64,000 bases of DNA from Xenorhabdus yunnanensis (GCF_028598805.1 NZ_JAQRFI010000005.1:59597-123596); one strand, 5' to 3'. Shown: positions 50,097 through 62,341, numbered from the stretch's first letter. The notes: generated by a model from the letters alone, not told the origin. Translations and numbers: made by a program.

Positions 50097-51860
50097 ATGA
50101 CGCAAACCTATATCCCAGGCAAAGATGCCGCGTTGGAAGACTCCATTAATCATTTTCAGCATAAGCTGGAGTCTCTTGGTTTTAATATTGAAGAAGCCTC
50201 ATGGCTGAATCCTGTCCCGAATGTTTGGTCAGTACATATCCGCGATCGTGACTGTCCTCTGTGCTTTACCAATGGCAAGGGTGCCAGCAAAAAAGCTGCG
50301 TTGGCTTCTGCATTGGGAGAATATTTTGAGCGTCTATCAACAAACTATTTCTTTGCTGACTTTTACCTCGGTGACGCCGTTGCCAATGGCGAGTTTGTTC
50401 ATTACCCAAATGAAAAATGGTTCCCGTTACCAGAAGATGATTCTCTGCCAGAAGGTATTTTAGACGAACGCCTGCATCGTTTTTACAACCCAGATAACGC
50501 GCTCTGTGCTGGCCAGTTAGTTGACCTGCAATCTGGTAATGAAGAACGGGGAATCTGTGCCCTGCCATTCACTCGCCAGTCAGATAACCAATCTATTTAT
50601 ATTCCAATGAATATTGTCGGAAACCTGTATGTTTCAAACGGCATGTCAGCTGGCAATACCATGAACGAAGCACGCGTTCAGGGATTATCTGAAGTGTTTG
50701 AGCGATATGTGAAAAACCGCATTATCGCAGAATGTATTAGCTTGCCTGAAATTCCACAAGATATTATGAACCGCTACCCAAGTGTGGTTGAATCAGTCAA
50801 TAAATTGCAGGAAGAGGGCTTCCCACTCTATTGTTACGATGCTTCACTTGGTGGACAGTTCCCGGTTATTTGCGTCGTCCTGTTCAATCCTAATAATGGC
50901 ACTTGTTTTGCGTCTTTCGGTGCTCATCCTGACTTTGGTGTTGCGCTGGAGCGTACAGTCACAGAGCTGCTACAAGGCCGGAGTCTGAAAGATCTGGATG
51001 TCTTTACTCCACCAAGTTTCGATGACGAGGAAGTTTCTGAACATACTAATCTGGAAACTCACTTTATTGATTCAAGCGGTGCAATCAGTTGGGATCTGTT
51101 TAAGCAAGATGCTGACTATAAGTTTGCTGACTGGAATTTCAGCGGAACGACAGAAGAAGAATTCTCCACCTTGATGGGAGCCTTCAATAAACTGGATGCT
51201 GAAGTTTACATTGCTGATTATGAGCATCTTGGTGTTTATGCCTGCCGCATTCTGGTTCCCGGTATGTCAGATATTTATCCGGTCGAAGACCTGCATATTG
51301 CCAATAATACTATGGGAACTCATCTGCGTGACACTATTCTGGCATTGCCGGAAAGTCAATGGCAACCAGAAGAATATCTGGCTTTCCTCGAACAGTTGGA
51401 TGATGAAGGTTTGGATGACTTCACTCGTGTCCGTGAATTATTGGGGATTGCTGCGGGTAAAGATAACGGTTGGAGCAACCTGCGTATCGGTGAATTGAAA
51501 TCCATGCTGGCACTGGCTGGTGGCGATTTGGAACAAGCACTGATTTGGGTTGAATGGACACAGGATTTCAATGCCTCTGTTTTCACCGCTGAACGAGCTA
51601 ACTATTATCGCTGTCTGCAAACGCTATTGTTGTTGACCCAAGAAGAAGATCGCAAACCAGAGCAATATTATCAGGCATTTGTAAAAATGTACGGTCAAGA
51701 CACTGTCGATGCTGCTTCTGCAGCCATTGTCGGAGAAAACTGCTTCTATGGTCTATGGTCTATTGATTCGGAATTAAAAACATTGCCAGCCCATCAAGCA
51801 TTATTGAATGCTTATGAGAAACTGCAAAAAGCCAAGCGTGAATTTTGGACCAATAAATAA
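50097..51860 (+). CDS. ycaO: YcaO-type ATP-dependent protein with TPR-like C-terminus
   Basis: Protein of 587 residues, essentially the length of E. coli YcaO (586). The YcaO domain has the ATP-binding glutamates in ASALGEYFERLS and VQGLSEVFERYV. The C-terminal part is helical, TPR-like. In E. coli it assists RimO in beta-methylthiolation of ribosomal protein S12; it is not the azoline-forming type. Its position before focA-pflB is the conserved one, which argues for a housekeeping role and not for a thiazole peptide cluster. Confidence 0.95.
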   Translation: MTQTYIPGKDAALEDSINHFQHKLESLGFNIEEASWLNPVPNVWSVHIRDRDCPLCFTNGKGASKKAALASALGEYFERLSTNYFFADFYLGDAVANGEFVHYPNEKWFPLPEDDSLPEGILDERLHRFYNPDNALCAGQLVDLQSGNEERGICALPFTRQSDNQSIYIPMNIVGNLYVSNGMSAGNTMNEARVQGLSEVFERYVKNRIIAECISLPEIPQDIMNRYPSVVESVNKLQEEGFPLYCYDASLGGQFPVICVVLFNPNNGTCFASFGAHPDFGVALERTVTELLQGRSLKDLDVFTPPSFDDEEVSEHTNLETHFIDSSGAISWDLFKQDADYKFADWNFSGTTEEEFSTLMGAFNKLDAEVYIADYEHLGVYACRILVPGMSDIYPVEDLHIANNTMGTHLRDTILALPESQWQPEEYLAFLEQLDDEGLDDFTRVRELLGIAAGKDNGWSNLRIGELKSMLALAGGDLEQALIWVEWTQDFNASVFTAERANYYRCLQTLLLLTQEEDRKPEQYYQAFVKMYGQDTVDAASAAIVGENCFYGLWSIDSELKTLPAHQALLNAYEKLQKAKREFWTNK

Positions 51861-52121
51861 ATCATTAAATTAAAGTTTATTAATCATTAAAAGTAAAATA
51901 ACAGGTTAAATTGTCATTTATTTGTTATTTCAAAATGAATTATATTTAACCTGAATTTTACTTTTAACATCCAAAATACCAAAATCATCTCTGAAAGACC
52001 AAAACCTACTATATAAAATATTTTTATAAATTTTAAAAAATATTTTTTCTTTATAAATCATATTATTAATATCAAATTGCCACATTTAGGCCGCCATATT
52101 TCATCAGACTTTCAGTCTAAC

Positions 52122-52135
52122 ATGATCCATATCAA
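52122..52135 (+). promoter_or_regulatory. FNR-like binding site upstream of focA
   Basis: ATGAT-CCAT-ATCAA matches the FNR consensus TTGAT-N4-ATCAA at nine of ten specified bases. It lies about 57 bases before the transcription start expected from the downstream extended -10, so activation from a class I-like position under anaerobiosis is plausible. Confidence 0.65.
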
Positions 52136-52170
52136 ATTCAGGCCTATGCCCATTTGTTACTATCAATGCG

Positions 52171-52179
52171 TGCTATAAT
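52171..52179 (+). promoter_or_regulatory. Extended -10 promoter element for focA
   Basis: TGCTATAAT combines a TG extension with a perfect TATAAT. It lies about 27 bases upstream of the focA start codon. No good -35 is seen at 17 bases, consistent with activator dependence. Confidence 0.55.
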
Positions 52180-52205
52180 TAATTAAGGATAAAGAGAGTG
52201 TTAGG

Positions 52206-53063
52206 ATGAAAACTGACAACCCTTTTAATTTATTTCCACCTGCTGTAATGGCACAAATCGCTGATGATAGTGGTGTATATAAAGTCAATAAACACCCCGC
52301 AGTGACTTATTTATCGGCAATCATGGCAGGTATGTTTATTTCCATTGCTTTTGTTTTTTATATTACGGCAACAACAGGAGCTTCTTCCATTCCTTATGGA
52401 TTGGCTAAATTAACTGGCGGGATCTGTTTTTCCCTTGGTTTGATGTTGGTAGTGATATGTGGTGTTGATCTCTTCACTTCCACGGTATTGACAATCATTT
52501 CAAAAGCAACAGGGCGTATTACTTGGTCTCAAATGGTCAAAAACTGGATTAACGTTTATATCGGTAATCTGATTGGCGCACTGTTTTTCGTGGCCTTGAT
52601 TTGGTATTCCGGTCAATATGCCGTTGCCAATAGTGGTTGGGGTCTGAATGTATTACAGACAGCAAACCATAAAATGCACCATTCTTTTATTGAAGCGGTA
52701 TGCCTGGGTATTTTAGCAAATCTGATGGTATGCCTTGCGGTTTGGATGAGCTATGCCGGACGCAGTCTGATCGATAAATTATTCGCATTGATACTGCCAA
52801 TTGGTATGTTTGTCGCCAGTGGCTTTGAACATAGTATTGCTAACATGTTTTTAATTCCGTTAGCGATCGTTATCAAAAACTTTGCACCAGATGAGTTTTG
52901 GGTGAAAATAGGAGCAACCCCTGAGCAGTTTCCTCAACTCAACATTTCAAACTTTATTACTGACAACCTAATTCCGGTAACAATAGGTAATATTATTGGT
53001 GGTGCGGTATTGGTTGGGTTGACTTATTGGTTGATTTATTTACGTGGTGGTAAAAAACACTAA
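52206..53063 (+). CDS. focA: Formate channel FocA
   Basis: Pentameric formate/nitrite transporter family protein of 285 residues with six membrane segments. It moves formate across the inner membrane during mixed-acid fermentation. The N-terminal MKTDNPFNLFPPAVMAQIA regulatory segment and the GGICFSLGLMLVVICGVDLFTS segment with the channel motif are plain. It is followed by pflB after a short gap, the conserved focA-pflB operon. Confidence 0.97.
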   Translation: MKTDNPFNLFPPAVMAQIADDSGVYKVNKHPAVTYLSAIMAGMFISIAFVFYITATTGASSIPYGLAKLTGGICFSLGLMLVVICGVDLFTSTVLTIISKATGRITWSQMVKNWINVYIGNLIGALFFVALIWYSGQYAVANSGWGLNVLQTANHKMHHSFIEAVCLGILANLMVCLAVWMSYAGRSLIDKLFALILPIGMFVASGFEHSIANMFLIPLAIVIKNFAPDEFWVKIGATPEQFPQLNISNFITDNLIPVTIGNIIGGAVLVGLTYWLIYLRGGKKH

Positions 53064-53117
53064 TTCACCTCCATGTCAGATTTCTTAAAAATTCCACTGC
53101 TAAAAGGTAGAAGTATC

Positions 53118-55400
53118 ATGTCCGAGTTAAACAAAAAATTTTCTGTAGCATGGCAAGGTTTTAACGAGGGTAGTTGGCAGAATGAAGTCAACGTTCGTGA
53201 TTTCATCCAGAAAAACTATATCCCGTATGAAGGTGATGAATCATTCCTTGCAGGTGCCACAAAAGAGACGGATCTTTTGTGGGAAAAAGTCATGGAAGGT
53301 ATCAAAATCGAAAACCGCACTCATGCGCCGGTGGATTTTGATACTGACGTTGCGTCTACAATTACTTCTCATGATGCTGGTTATATTGAAAAAGATCTGG
53401 AACAAATCGTTGGTCTGCAAACCGAAGAGCCATTGAAACGTGCCATTATTCCGTTTGGTGGCATTAAAATGGTTGAAGGTTCTTGTAAAGCCTACAATCG
53501 TGAGCTGGACCCAAAACTGAAACAAATTTTCACTGAATATCGTAAGACTCATAATCAGGGAGTATTCGATGTTTATACACCCGATATCCTGAAATGCCGC
53601 AAATCTGGTGTACTGACTGGTCTGCCTGATGCCTACGGTCGTGGCAGAATCATCGGTGATTATCGCCGCGTAGCATTGTACGGTATCGACTTCCTGCGCG
53701 ATGAAAAATTTGCCCAATTCACTTCCTTACAGGAAAAATTGGAAAACGGCGAAGATTTGGAATCTACTATCCGCCTACGTGAAGAACTTGCTGAACAGCA
53801 CAGTGCCCTTGGTCAAATCAAAGAGATGGCCACTAAATATGGCTATGATATTTCCAATCCTGCTAGCAATGCCAAAGAAGCAGTGCAATGGACTTATTTC
53901 GCTTATCTGGCTGCCGTTAAATCTCAAAACGGTGCTGCGATGTCCTTCGGTCGTGTTTCCAGCTTCTTGGATATCTATATCGAACGCGATATTCAAGCAG
54001 GTAAATTGACCGAACAACAAGCTCAAGAGCTGATTGACCATTTGGTCATGAAACTGCGCATGGTGCGTTTCCTGCGGACTCCTGAGTATGATGAACTGTT
54101 CTCAGGCGACCCGATTTGGGCAACTGAATCACTGGCTGGTATGGGCTTGGATGGTCGTACTCTTGTGACCAAAAACAGTTTCCGTTTCCTGAATACGCTA
54201 TACACTATGGGACCATCCCCAGAGCCTAACATGACCATCCTGTGGTCTGAAAAGCTACCAATTAGTTTTAAAAAGTTCGCAGCAAAAGTATCGATTGATA
54301 CCTCATCCCTGCAATATGAAAATGATGACCTGATGCGTCCTGACTTCAACAGCGATGATTACGCTATCGCATGTTGTGTCAGCCCCATGATTATTGGTAA
54401 ACAAATGCAGTTCTTCGGGGCTCGCGCAAACTTGGCAAAAACCATGCTGTATGCCATCAACGGCGGCATGGATGAAAAAATGAAAATGCAGGTTGGTCCG
54501 AAAGAAGAACCAATGAGAGATACCGTGCTGGATTATGACAAAGTCATGGATCGCATGGATCACTTCATGGATTGGCTGGCAAAACAATATGTTACTGCTC
54601 TGAACATCATTCACTATATGCATGACAAATACAGCTATGAAGCTTCATTAATGGCACTGCATGATCGTGATGTGTACCGTACCATGGCATGTGGTATCGC
54701 AGGCCTGTCCGTTGCTGCTGACTCATTATCTGCCATTAAATATGCGAAAGTTTCCCCAATCCGTGATGAAGATGGTTTGGCAATTGATTTCAATATTGAA
54801 GGTGAATACCCACAATTTGGTAACAACGATCCACGTGTCGATGATATCGCTTGTGATCTGGTTGAACGCTTCATGAAGAAAATCCAGAAACTACAAACAT
54901 ATCGCAATGCAATTCCAACACAGTCTGTACTGACCATTACCTCAAACGTGGTTTATGGTAAGAAAACGGGTAATACCCCTGATGGACGTCGTGCTGGTGC
55001 ACCATTTGGGCCGGGAGCTAACCCAATGCATGGACGTGACCAAAAAGGTGCAGTTGCTTCATTGACTTCGGTTGCTAAACTGCCATTTGCCTATGCTAAG
55101 GATGGTATTTCATACACTTTTTCTATCGTACCTAGTGCATTGGGTAAAGACGACGAAGTACGTAAAGCAAATCTGGCGGGCCTGATGGATGGTTATTTCC
55201 ATCACGAAGTAGATATCGAGGGTGGTCAGCACCTGAACGTTAACGTAATGAACCGCGAAATGCTGCTGGATGCAATGGAAAATCCTGAGAAATACCCACA
55301 GTTGACTATTCGCGTATCAGGTTACGCTGTGCGGTTTAACTCGTTGACGAAAGAACAGCAACGAGACGTTATCACCCGTACATTTACCCAAACTATGTAA
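53118..55400 (+). CDS. pflB: Formate acetyltransferase 1 (pyruvate formate-lyase)
   Basis: Glycyl radical enzyme of 760 residues, the same length as E. coli PflB. It splits pyruvate with CoA to acetyl-CoA and formate anaerobically. The start at 53118 ([15 protein letters not shown]) matches the family; an in-frame start 15 codons upstream is not supported. IACCVSPM carries the catalytic cysteine pair and RVSGYAVRF the glycyl radical glycine near the C-terminus. Its activase PflA follows. Confidence 0.98.
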   Translation: MSELNKKFSVAWQGFNEGSWQNEVNVRDFIQKNYIPYEGDESFLAGATKETDLLWEKVMEGIKIENRTHAPVDFDTDVASTITSHDAGYIEKDLEQIVGLQTEEPLKRAIIPFGGIKMVEGSCKAYNRELDPKLKQIFTEYRKTHNQGVFDVYTPDILKCRKSGVLTGLPDAYGRGRIIGDYRRVALYGIDFLRDEKFAQFTSLQEKLENGEDLESTIRLREELAEQHSALGQIKEMATKYGYDISNPASNAKEAVQWTYFAYLAAVKSQNGAAMSFGRVSSFLDIYIERDIQAGKLTEQQAQELIDHLVMKLRMVRFLRTPEYDELFSGDPIWATESLAGMGLDGRTLVTKNSFRFLNTLYTMGPSPEPNMTILWSEKLPISFKKFAAKVSIDTSSLQYENDDLMRPDFNSDDYAIACCVSPMIIGKQMQFFGARANLAKTMLYAINGGMDEKMKMQVGPKEEPMRDTVLDYDKVMDRMDHFMDWLAKQYVTALNIIHYMHDKYSYEASLMALHDRDVYRTMACGIAGLSVAADSLSAIKYAKVSPIRDEDGLAIDFNIEGEYPQFGNNDPRVDDIACDLVERFMKKIQKLQTYRNAIPTQSVLTITSNVVYGKKTGNTPDGRRAGAPFGPGANPMHGRDQKGAVASLTSVAKLPFAYAKDGISYTFSIVPSALGKDDEVRKANLAGLMDGYFHHEVDIEGGQHLNVNVMNREMLLDAMENPEKYPQLTIRVSGYAVRFNSLTKEQQRDVITRTFTQTM

Positions 55401-55457
55401 TAAAAATACCAAAAATAATTACTTGAAATAGCGTTACCTCAAAATGTCATTATGTTC

Positions 55458-55599
55458 TATACCTAATGGATTTCAAGGTGCATCGCGGCGGCAAGGGAAC
55501 GAATCCCCGGGAACATAGATAACTCTATGTTCATAACAACGGTGACCGGGGTGAGGGAGCGCAGCCAACAAAGAGACAACTTGAAAGACGAAGGGTATA
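55458..55599. repeat. Interspersed palindromic repeat (MITE/ERIC-like) between pflB and pflA
   Basis: About 142 bases, GC-rich against its surroundings, with imperfect terminal inverted repeats: TATACCTAATGGATTTCAAG at the left and CTTGAAAGACGAAGGGTATA at the right. Inside is a perfect hairpin GAACATAGA-TAAC-TCTATGTTC at 55511-55532 bracketed by CCCCGG and CCGGGG. I recall near-identical elements scattered in intergenic DNA of Xenorhabdus and Photorhabdus. It has no coding capacity. Confidence 0.8.
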
Positions 55600-55621
55600 T
55601 TGAAATAAAATGACATACACT

Positions 55622-55648
55622 AAAGGCTCCGTAACACTTGGGGCCTTT
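55622..55648 (+). terminator. Terminator after pflB
   Basis: AAAGGCTCC and GGGGCCTTT pair over nine bases with one wobble pair around a nine-base loop, followed by a short T-containing stretch. It ends 31 bases before the pflA start and probably separates pflB from pflA transcription. Confidence 0.65.
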
Positions 55649-55679
55649 ATTAGCTTGTCAGTTTTGGAGAAGTCCTTTC

Positions 55680-56420
55680 ATGTCCGTACTTGGCCGTATC
55701 CACTCATTTGAATCTTGCGGAACCGTAGATGGCCCCGGTATCCGCTTTATCGCGTTTTTCCAAGGTTGCCTCATGCGCTGCCTCTATTGCCATAACCGCG
55801 ATACTTGGGATATCCATGGCGGAAAAGCGGTAACTGTTGAAGAATTAATAAAAGAAGCAATAACCTATCGTCATTTTATGAATGCTTCGGGTGGCGGAGT
55901 CACTGCTTCCGGTGGTGAAGCAATTCTTCAGGCGGAATTTGTTCGTGACTGGTTCAGGGCTTGCCATGAAGAAGGTATTCATACCTGTCTGGATACCAAT
56001 GGCTTTGTTCGCCGTTATGATCCGGTGATCGATGAACTATTGGATACGACTGATCTGGTTATGTTGGATTTAAAACAGCTTAATGATGATATTCACCAAA
56101 AATTAGTCGGCGTATCCAATCATCGGACTCTTGAATTTGCTCGTTATCTGGCAAAGCGCAATCAAAAAACCTGGATCCGTTATGTTGTCGTTCCTGATTG
56201 GTCAGATGACGATCAATCAGTTCATTTACTGGGTGAATTCACCAAGGGCATGAAAAATATTGAAAAAATAGAATTATTACCTTACCACGAACTTGGTAAA
56301 CACAAATGGATTACCATGGGCGAAGAATATAAACTGGAAGGTGTTAAACCTCCATCAAAAGAAACAATGGAGAGAGTAAAAGAAATTTTAAGTAGTTATG
56401 GGCATCATGTAATTTATTAG
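55680..56420 (+). CDS. pflA: Pyruvate formate-lyase 1-activating enzyme
   Basis: Radical SAM glycyl-radical activase of 246 residues, the same length as E. coli PflA. The cluster motif [15 protein letters not shown] has the CxxxCxxC cysteines. The ATG at 55680 has TTGGAGAAG upstream; an in-frame start 14 codons earlier overlaps the terminator and is unlikely. It installs the glycyl radical on PflB. Confidence 0.97.
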   Translation: MSVLGRIHSFESCGTVDGPGIRFIAFFQGCLMRCLYCHNRDTWDIHGGKAVTVEELIKEAITYRHFMNASGGGVTASGGEAILQAEFVRDWFRACHEEGIHTCLDTNGFVRRYDPVIDELLDTTDLVMLDLKQLNDDIHQKLVGVSNHRTLEFARYLAKRNQKTWIRYVVVPDWSDDDQSVHLLGEFTKGMKNIEKIELLPYHELGKHKWITMGEEYKLEGVKPPSKETMERVKEILSSYGHHVIY

Positions 56421-57105
56421 ATACATTCCCCTCTCTTCTCCAACGACCAAATTAGTAACGTAATCTATAATTCTTAAGAGAAACTGGCTCTCTCAATCAC
56501 TTGAGGTCAGTTTCCTTCAAAAGGATTTAAATCCAATCTGCTATTTGCAACCATTACATTGAATAAATTTTTAAACTCCTTTATATTCTGCTAAGTAGCT
56601 GATAGTACGAAATACTGTTAGATACAATCTATATAGATATCCTAAATATTATTGCTAGTTATCACCCATTTTTAAGTAAAATCAACCAACTATAAGCAAT
56701 TAATATCTAATGCTTTTTATTACTTTATACATCTAAAAGAAGCTATTCCTCTACATCTAGAGGAAAAATAAATCAGAATAATCTACTAACAATAGTGTTA
56801 AATACTTTATTCTAAAAACAGATAATACCTGATAACCAAAATGAAATCATTTACCTTAAGTAAAGATGATTTAGAAAATTAACCCAAAGTGATATCAGCA
56901 TAAGTAATCAAAAACCTAAAATCATTCGTTATTACCTATAAAAATGCCCCTTTCTCTGCTGATAAGAATCAAAATTAATACTTGTTGATTAATAATTTTT
57001 ATATGATAATTCTGACGTTTTCTCTAACAATTTGTGTTAATGGAATGGAAATAGAGAAAAATCAATTCGGAAATTGCCATTCAATAATGATAAATCGGAA
57101 AAAAA
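56421..57105. other. Long non-coding AT-rich gap
   Basis: 685 bases between pflA and the first of two tandem membrane genes. I see no credible gene. Structures are minor: GAAACTG/CAGTTTC arms near 56480-56514, a 12-base palindrome GGATTTAAATCC at 56523-56534, and a hairpin TTCCTCTA-CATC-TAGAGGAA at 56746-56765. It may be a decayed gene region or hold a small RNA; nothing decides this. Confidence 0.5.
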
Positions 57106-57921
57106 ATGAATAATCAAGAGATTAATTTAAATTCAGGAGAGAACAACGTTTCCCTGAGTAAAGAAAAAGATACATTTATTCCAGGTGGTCGTGCCGTAGG
57201 AGCTGGAGCAGCAACAGAGTGGATTGGTAATGCATGGAAAATGTTCAAAGCACAACCAATGAAATGGATACTACTAACCTTAGTCTATTTGGTTATCGTA
57301 TTCGTTTTGCAATTCATTCCTATTGTCAGCCTTGTTGTGATGCTGTTTGGCTCAGTATTTATTGCTGGATTTATCGCTGCTAGTGAAAAACAAAGAACAA
57401 CGGGTGATTTTGAAATAGAATTACTTTTCCATGGATTTAAGAATAAATTCGGCTCATTAGTGGCTGTTGGTGGGCTTGTCATCGGCATATCTATACTTGG
57501 TGGCATTGCTGCTGTTATACTTGGTGGAACAAGTCTAATTCAAATGCTTTTAGTCGGGCAAGATCCAGACGCAATGCTATTAATGGGAAGTTTTTCTACT
57601 TTAATGCTGGCAGTATTGGTTCTATTACTCTTTAGCATCGTTGCCCTTGCATTTAGTTGGTTTGCTCCTGCTCTGATTATTATTAATGATCTAAAATTTG
57701 GTGAAGCAATCTCAATGAGCTTGAGTGCAGTAAAGAAAAACCTATTTGGTGGTTTTCTCTTTTTCTTACTGGTGGGCATTATGATGACTATTTCTGCAAT
57801 TCCATTGGGGTTAGGTTTATTTGTTACTATCCCTATATATATGGCAACCTATTATACAACTTATCGCAGCATTTTTTATGCTCCAGAACCTCAAGAGACA
57901 AAATCTCGCTTAATCAGCTAA
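57106..57921 (+). CDS. BPSS1780-like multi-pass membrane protein, copy 1
   Basis: Protein of 271 residues with a hydrophilic N-terminus (about 45 residues) and roughly six membrane segments. The pattern GAAATEWIGNAWKMFKAQPMKW leading into the first helix recalls the BPSS1780-type membrane protein family (function unknown). The C-terminus has PLGLGLFVTIPIYMATYYTTYRS. It is followed by a strong terminator and then by a paralog in the same orientation. Confidence 0.8.
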   Translation: MNNQEINLNSGENNVSLSKEKDTFIPGGRAVGAGAATEWIGNAWKMFKAQPMKWILLTLVYLVIVFVLQFIPIVSLVVMLFGSVFIAGFIAASEKQRTTGDFEIELLFHGFKNKFGSLVAVGGLVIGISILGGIAAVILGGTSLIQMLLVGQDPDAMLLMGSFSTLMLAVLVLLLFSIVALAFSWFAPALIIINDLKFGEAISMSLSAVKKNLFGGFLFFLLVGIMMTISAIPLGLGLFVTIPIYMATYYTTYRSIFYAPEPQETKSRLIS

Positions 57922-57947
57922 ACATTTGCTAATGAATATTTATACGT

Positions 57948-57973
57948 AAAAAGCGCTAGAAATAGCGCTTTTT
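57948..57973 (+). terminator. Terminator after first membrane-protein gene
   Basis: AAAAAGCGCTA and TAGCGCTTTTT pair perfectly over 11 bases with a GAAA tetraloop, ending in a T-run. It lies 27 bases after the stop, separating the two tandem paralogs. Confidence 0.9.
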
Positions 57974-58011
57974 TTACTATTCAATGTTATGTATATTGAG
58001 ATGAAAAAATA

Positions 58012-58842
58012 ATGAATAACCAAAATATTCATCCAGGTTTGGAAAAATTACCCAATAATTCAGACAATGAAAACAGTATCTTCATTCCCAAAGGTCAATT
58101 AATTGGAGCAAGTGAAGCTATTGCCTGGATAGGCGATGCATGGGATTTTATATCACCTAAACTTGGTATGTGGATATTGATAGGAATTATCTATGGTGTT
58201 ATCACCATAGGCATTGAATTCATTCCCTATTTCGGCTTTATCCTTTCTAATTTACTGGAACCTTTATTTTTTGCTGGAATTATTGCCATTTGTGAAACAC
58301 AAAGAATAACTGGTAAATTTGTGTTAAGAAAATTATTTTATGGTCTTTATAATAAATGTGGTGCTCTACTGACGGTCGGTGCCATTATTTGTGTAATAAA
58401 GATATTGGGGAATCTTGCTTCTGCTCTGCTAGATGGTAACGATCTCTATCAATCTATTTTAGATGACCTTTCTTTATATAGTAATTATGATTCAATGATC
58501 ATTGGTGATGATTCAGAAATATCGTTTTTATCTTTCTTTACTCTCCTGATTTCCTTGTTTTTATCCAGCGCATGCTCTTGGTTTGCATCTGCATTGATTA
58601 TACTGAACGGTTTTAACGTAGAAAAAGCTCTTTCAACCAGTCTAAAAGCTATATGGAAAAATCTCTTAGAGGTATTACTATTCCTTCTCTTTCTGTACCT
58701 TTTGATCTTTATTTCTGCAATTCCTCTATTCTTGGGACTTTTTTTCACAGTACCATTGAGTCTGGCAATATCTTACACCTCTTATCGCAGTGTTTTTTAT
58801 AAACAAGAAACAAAAAGAGATGAATTCACCATGATAAATTAA
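58012..58842 (+). CDS. BPSS1780-like multi-pass membrane protein, copy 2
   Basis: Protein of 276 residues, a clear paralog of the preceding gene. Shared features include FIPKGQLIGASEAIAWIGDAW against FIPGGRAVGAGAATEWIGNAW, SWFASALIILNGF against SWFAPALIIINDL, and ISAIPLFLGLFFTVPL against ISAIPLGLGLFVTIPI. Sequences have diverged substantially in the loops, so the duplication is old. Function is unknown; it is integral to the inner membrane. Confidence 0.8.
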   Translation: MNNQNIHPGLEKLPNNSDNENSIFIPKGQLIGASEAIAWIGDAWDFISPKLGMWILIGIIYGVITIGIEFIPYFGFILSNLLEPLFFAGIIAICETQRITGKFVLRKLFYGLYNKCGALLTVGAIICVIKILGNLASALLDGNDLYQSILDDLSLYSNYDSMIIGDDSEISFLSFFTLLISLFLSSACSWFASALIILNGFNVEKALSTSLKAIWKNLLEVLLFLLFLYLLIFISAIPLFLGLFFTVPLSLAISYTSYRSVFYKQETKRDEFTMIN

Positions 58843-58860
58843 TTCATGACATTTACTCAT

Positions 58861-58890
58861 AAAAAAAGCGCCATTATTCGGCGCTTTTTT
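58861..58890. terminator. Bidirectional terminator between membrane-protein gene and serS
   Basis: AAAAAGCGCC and GGCGCTTTTT arms around ATTATTC, with A-run and T-run flanks on each side. It serves the second membrane-protein gene and the convergent serS. Confidence 0.9.
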
Positions 58891-58925
58891 ATTAAGAATA
58901 GTTGATTTATTAAGAATAGATGGCG

Positions 58926-60275
<1,350 letters not shown>

Positions 60276-60305
60276 TTAGATATAAACCTTACCGTATCAA
60301 GAAAA

Positions 60306-61649
60306 TTAACGGTAGCGTTTTATTGGGCTATTTTGATCCTGTTCCATTAGCCAGTTTAACTTCTCACCAATCTTACCTTCCAGCCCTCTGGCAGTCGGAT
60401 AATAATAACGAGTTTGTTGCATTTCTGGTGGAAAATAGACTTCGCCGGCAGCATACGCATTCGCTTCATCATGGGCATAACGGTACGCTTCGCCAAATCC
60501 AATCTCTTTCATCAGTTTAGTCGGAGCATTACGCAAATGAGCAGGGACATCATAATCTGGCTTGTTTTGTGCGTCCGCCATAGCTGCTTTGAATGCTGTA
60601 TAAACCGCATTGCTTTTCGGTGCACATGCAAGATAGACAATCGCCTGGGCAATTGCCCTTTCTCCTTCAGCCGCTCCTACGCGCGTAAAACAATCCCATG
60701 CAGCAATAGCTATCTGCATTCCACGTGGATCAGCATTACCCACATCTTCAGAAGCAATTGCCAGTAACCGACGGGCAACATAAAGCGGATCACCACCTGC
60801 GGTAATAATTCGGGCATACCAGTAAAGTGCTGCATCAGGTGCTGAACCGCGAATTGATTTATGCAAGGCAGAAATTAAATCGTAATATCGATCGCCTTTA
60901 TTATCAAACCTCGCACTCCTTTCCCCACTCACTTCTTTCAACAAATCCGGCGTCAAAATCCGCTGCCCTTGCGCATTGGTTTCCGCCATATCTGACATCA
61001 TTTCTAGCAAATTCAGTGAACGACGTGCATCTCCCGCAACAAGCTCTGCTATCATCTGGCGAGTATTGTCCGGTAATACGATATTTTGCCCTCCAATGCC
61101 ACGCTCTGTATCGTTCATGGCCTGAATAAGCACCTGTTCAATTTCTGTCGTCGAAAGTGATTTCAATAAATAGACACGAGCCCGTGACAACAGTGCTGAA
61201 TTTAATTCGAAAGAAGGATTTTCGGTTGTTGCACCAATAAATGTGATCGTACCGTCTTCAACATGTGGTAAAAACGCATCCTGCTGGCTTTTATTAAATC
61301 GATGAACCTCATCAACAAATAAGATAGTTCTACGCCCTGCATTACGGTTTTGTCGTGCTTTTTCTATGGATTCGCGGATTTCTTTAATGCCAGAAGTGAC
61401 TGCCGAAATACGTTCAATATCAGCTTGCGCGTAATAACCAATGATTTCAGCCAACGTTGTTTTTCCTGTTCCGGGCGGCCCCCATAAAATCATGGAATGG
61501 AGGTGACCGGTTCGGATTGCTCTTGGCAAAGGCTTTCCTTCCGCCAATAAGTGTTGCTGACCGATATAATGATCCAATATGACTGGCCGCATTTTTGCGG
61601 CCAGTGGCTGAAATTCATTCTGTGAAAAATCGAGAGAAAGATTATTCAA
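60306..61649 (-). CDS. rarA: Replication-associated recombination protein A
   Basis: AAA+ ATPase of 447 residues (MgsA/WRNIP1 family) acting at stalled replication forks. Walker A is GPPGTGKTT and Walker B region [16 protein letters not shown]; sensor segment [20 protein letters not shown] follows. It begins seven bases after the lolA stop, forming the conserved lolA-rarA pair. Confidence 0.97.
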   Translation of the reverse strand: MNNLSLDFSQNEFQPLAAKMRPVILDHYIGQQHLLAEGKPLPRAIRTGHLHSMILWGPPGTGKTTLAEIIGYYAQADIERISAVTSGIKEIRESIEKARQNRNAGRRTILFVDEVHRFNKSQQDAFLPHVEDGTITFIGATTENPSFELNSALLSRARVYLLKSLSTTEIEQVLIQAMNDTERGIGGQNIVLPDNTRQMIAELVAGDARRSLNLLEMMSDMAETNAQGQRILTPDLLKEVSGERSARFDNKGDRYYDLISALHKSIRGSAPDAALYWYARIITAGGDPLYVARRLLAIASEDVGNADPRGMQIAIAAWDCFTRVGAAEGERAIAQAIVYLACAPKSNAVYTAFKAAMADAQNKPDYDVPAHLRNAPTKLMKEIGFGEAYRYAHDEANAYAAGEVYFPPEMQQTRYYYPTARGLEGKIGEKLNWLMEQDQNSPIKRYR

Positions 61650-61656
61650 TTAAACC

Positions 61657-62268
61657 TCACTGGCGTTGATCATCCAGCGTGACACCTTCCGGTACGGTAA
61701 ATTTGAATTTTGCCGCATCCACGTTTACGTTTTGCTGCCTTTTCAATTGATAAGCACTTTTTTGCCCATCCTGTTCAACGACAGTAAATTTTTGGATCGT
61801 TCCCTCTGGAGTCACGGTAATTGAAAAAAGTTTTAAATTGCCATTGGTATTATGAGGAGTCAGCTCAAAGTTATTGCCGTTCTGCACAACTTTGTACTGT
61901 TTCCAGTCAGCCGGATCATTACGCGCAATTAGCATAAATGGCGTATTTCCCGTTGCTTCTTTTAACCAATTTGCTGTTACTTGTTCAACAAAGGGGTTAT
62001 AAAACCACAAAGTTTTACCATCAGAAACTAAAACGCTCTCATCAGGTGATGTCATATGCCAGTTAAACAAATTAGGGCGTTTGATCCAAAGTTCCCCTTC
62101 TCCTTTTTGGATCGTTGAATCGTCATTACTAGTGACTGTTTGGGTGAAACCAGCATGAAAGCTATTCACCTTTCCCAAACGCCCTTGTAGATCCTGCGTT
62201 GCATCAGCCCACGCAGAACTTATGCTCACACCCATCATTAGGCAACCAATTAACATCAGTTTTTTCAT
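61657..62268 (-). CDS. lolA: Outer-membrane lipoprotein carrier LolA
   Basis: Periplasmic lipoprotein chaperone of 203 residues with signal peptide [21 protein letters not shown]. It accepts lipoproteins from LolCDE and passes them to LolB. The [19 protein letters not shown] start of the mature protein and [17 protein letters not shown] are typical. It lies between ftsK and rarA as in E. coli. Confidence 0.97.
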   Translation of the reverse strand: MKKLMLIGCLMMGVSISSAWADATQDLQGRLGKVNSFHAGFTQTVTSNDDSTIQKGEGELWIKRPNLFNWHMTSPDESVLVSDGKTLWFYNPFVEQVTANWLKEATGNTPFMLIARNDPADWKQYKVVQNGNNFELTPHNTNGNLKLFSITVTPEGTIQKFTVVEQDGQKSAYQLKRQQNVNVDAAKFKFTVPEGVTLDDQRQ

Positions 62269-62341
62269 GTGCGAGATACCTTCAATTCGTTTTATTATTA
62301 GCCATCAACTGCCGATATTGTATTGTATTTCACAGCGGTAA

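Larger units (their letters stand above)
51861..52205. promoter_or_regulatory. focA-pfl regulatory region
   Basis: 345 bases without a gene. AT-rich sequence fills the first half. The second half has a small hairpin AGACT-TTC-AGTCT near 52107-52119, the FNR-like site at 52122-52135 and an extended -10 at 52171-52179. This fits the complex anaerobic control known for focA-pflB in enterobacteria. Confidence 0.6.

Noticed and set aside
50097..51860. Thiazole/oxazole peptide cluster around ycaO
   Set aside because: This is the conserved E. coli-type ycaO before focA, with a TPR-like tail and no precursor or dehydrogenase partner.
56841..56882. Short ORF MKSFTLSKDDLEN
   Set aside because: Thirteen codons, no ribosome-binding site and no recognisable family; possibly a remnant of a lost gene but not supportable.
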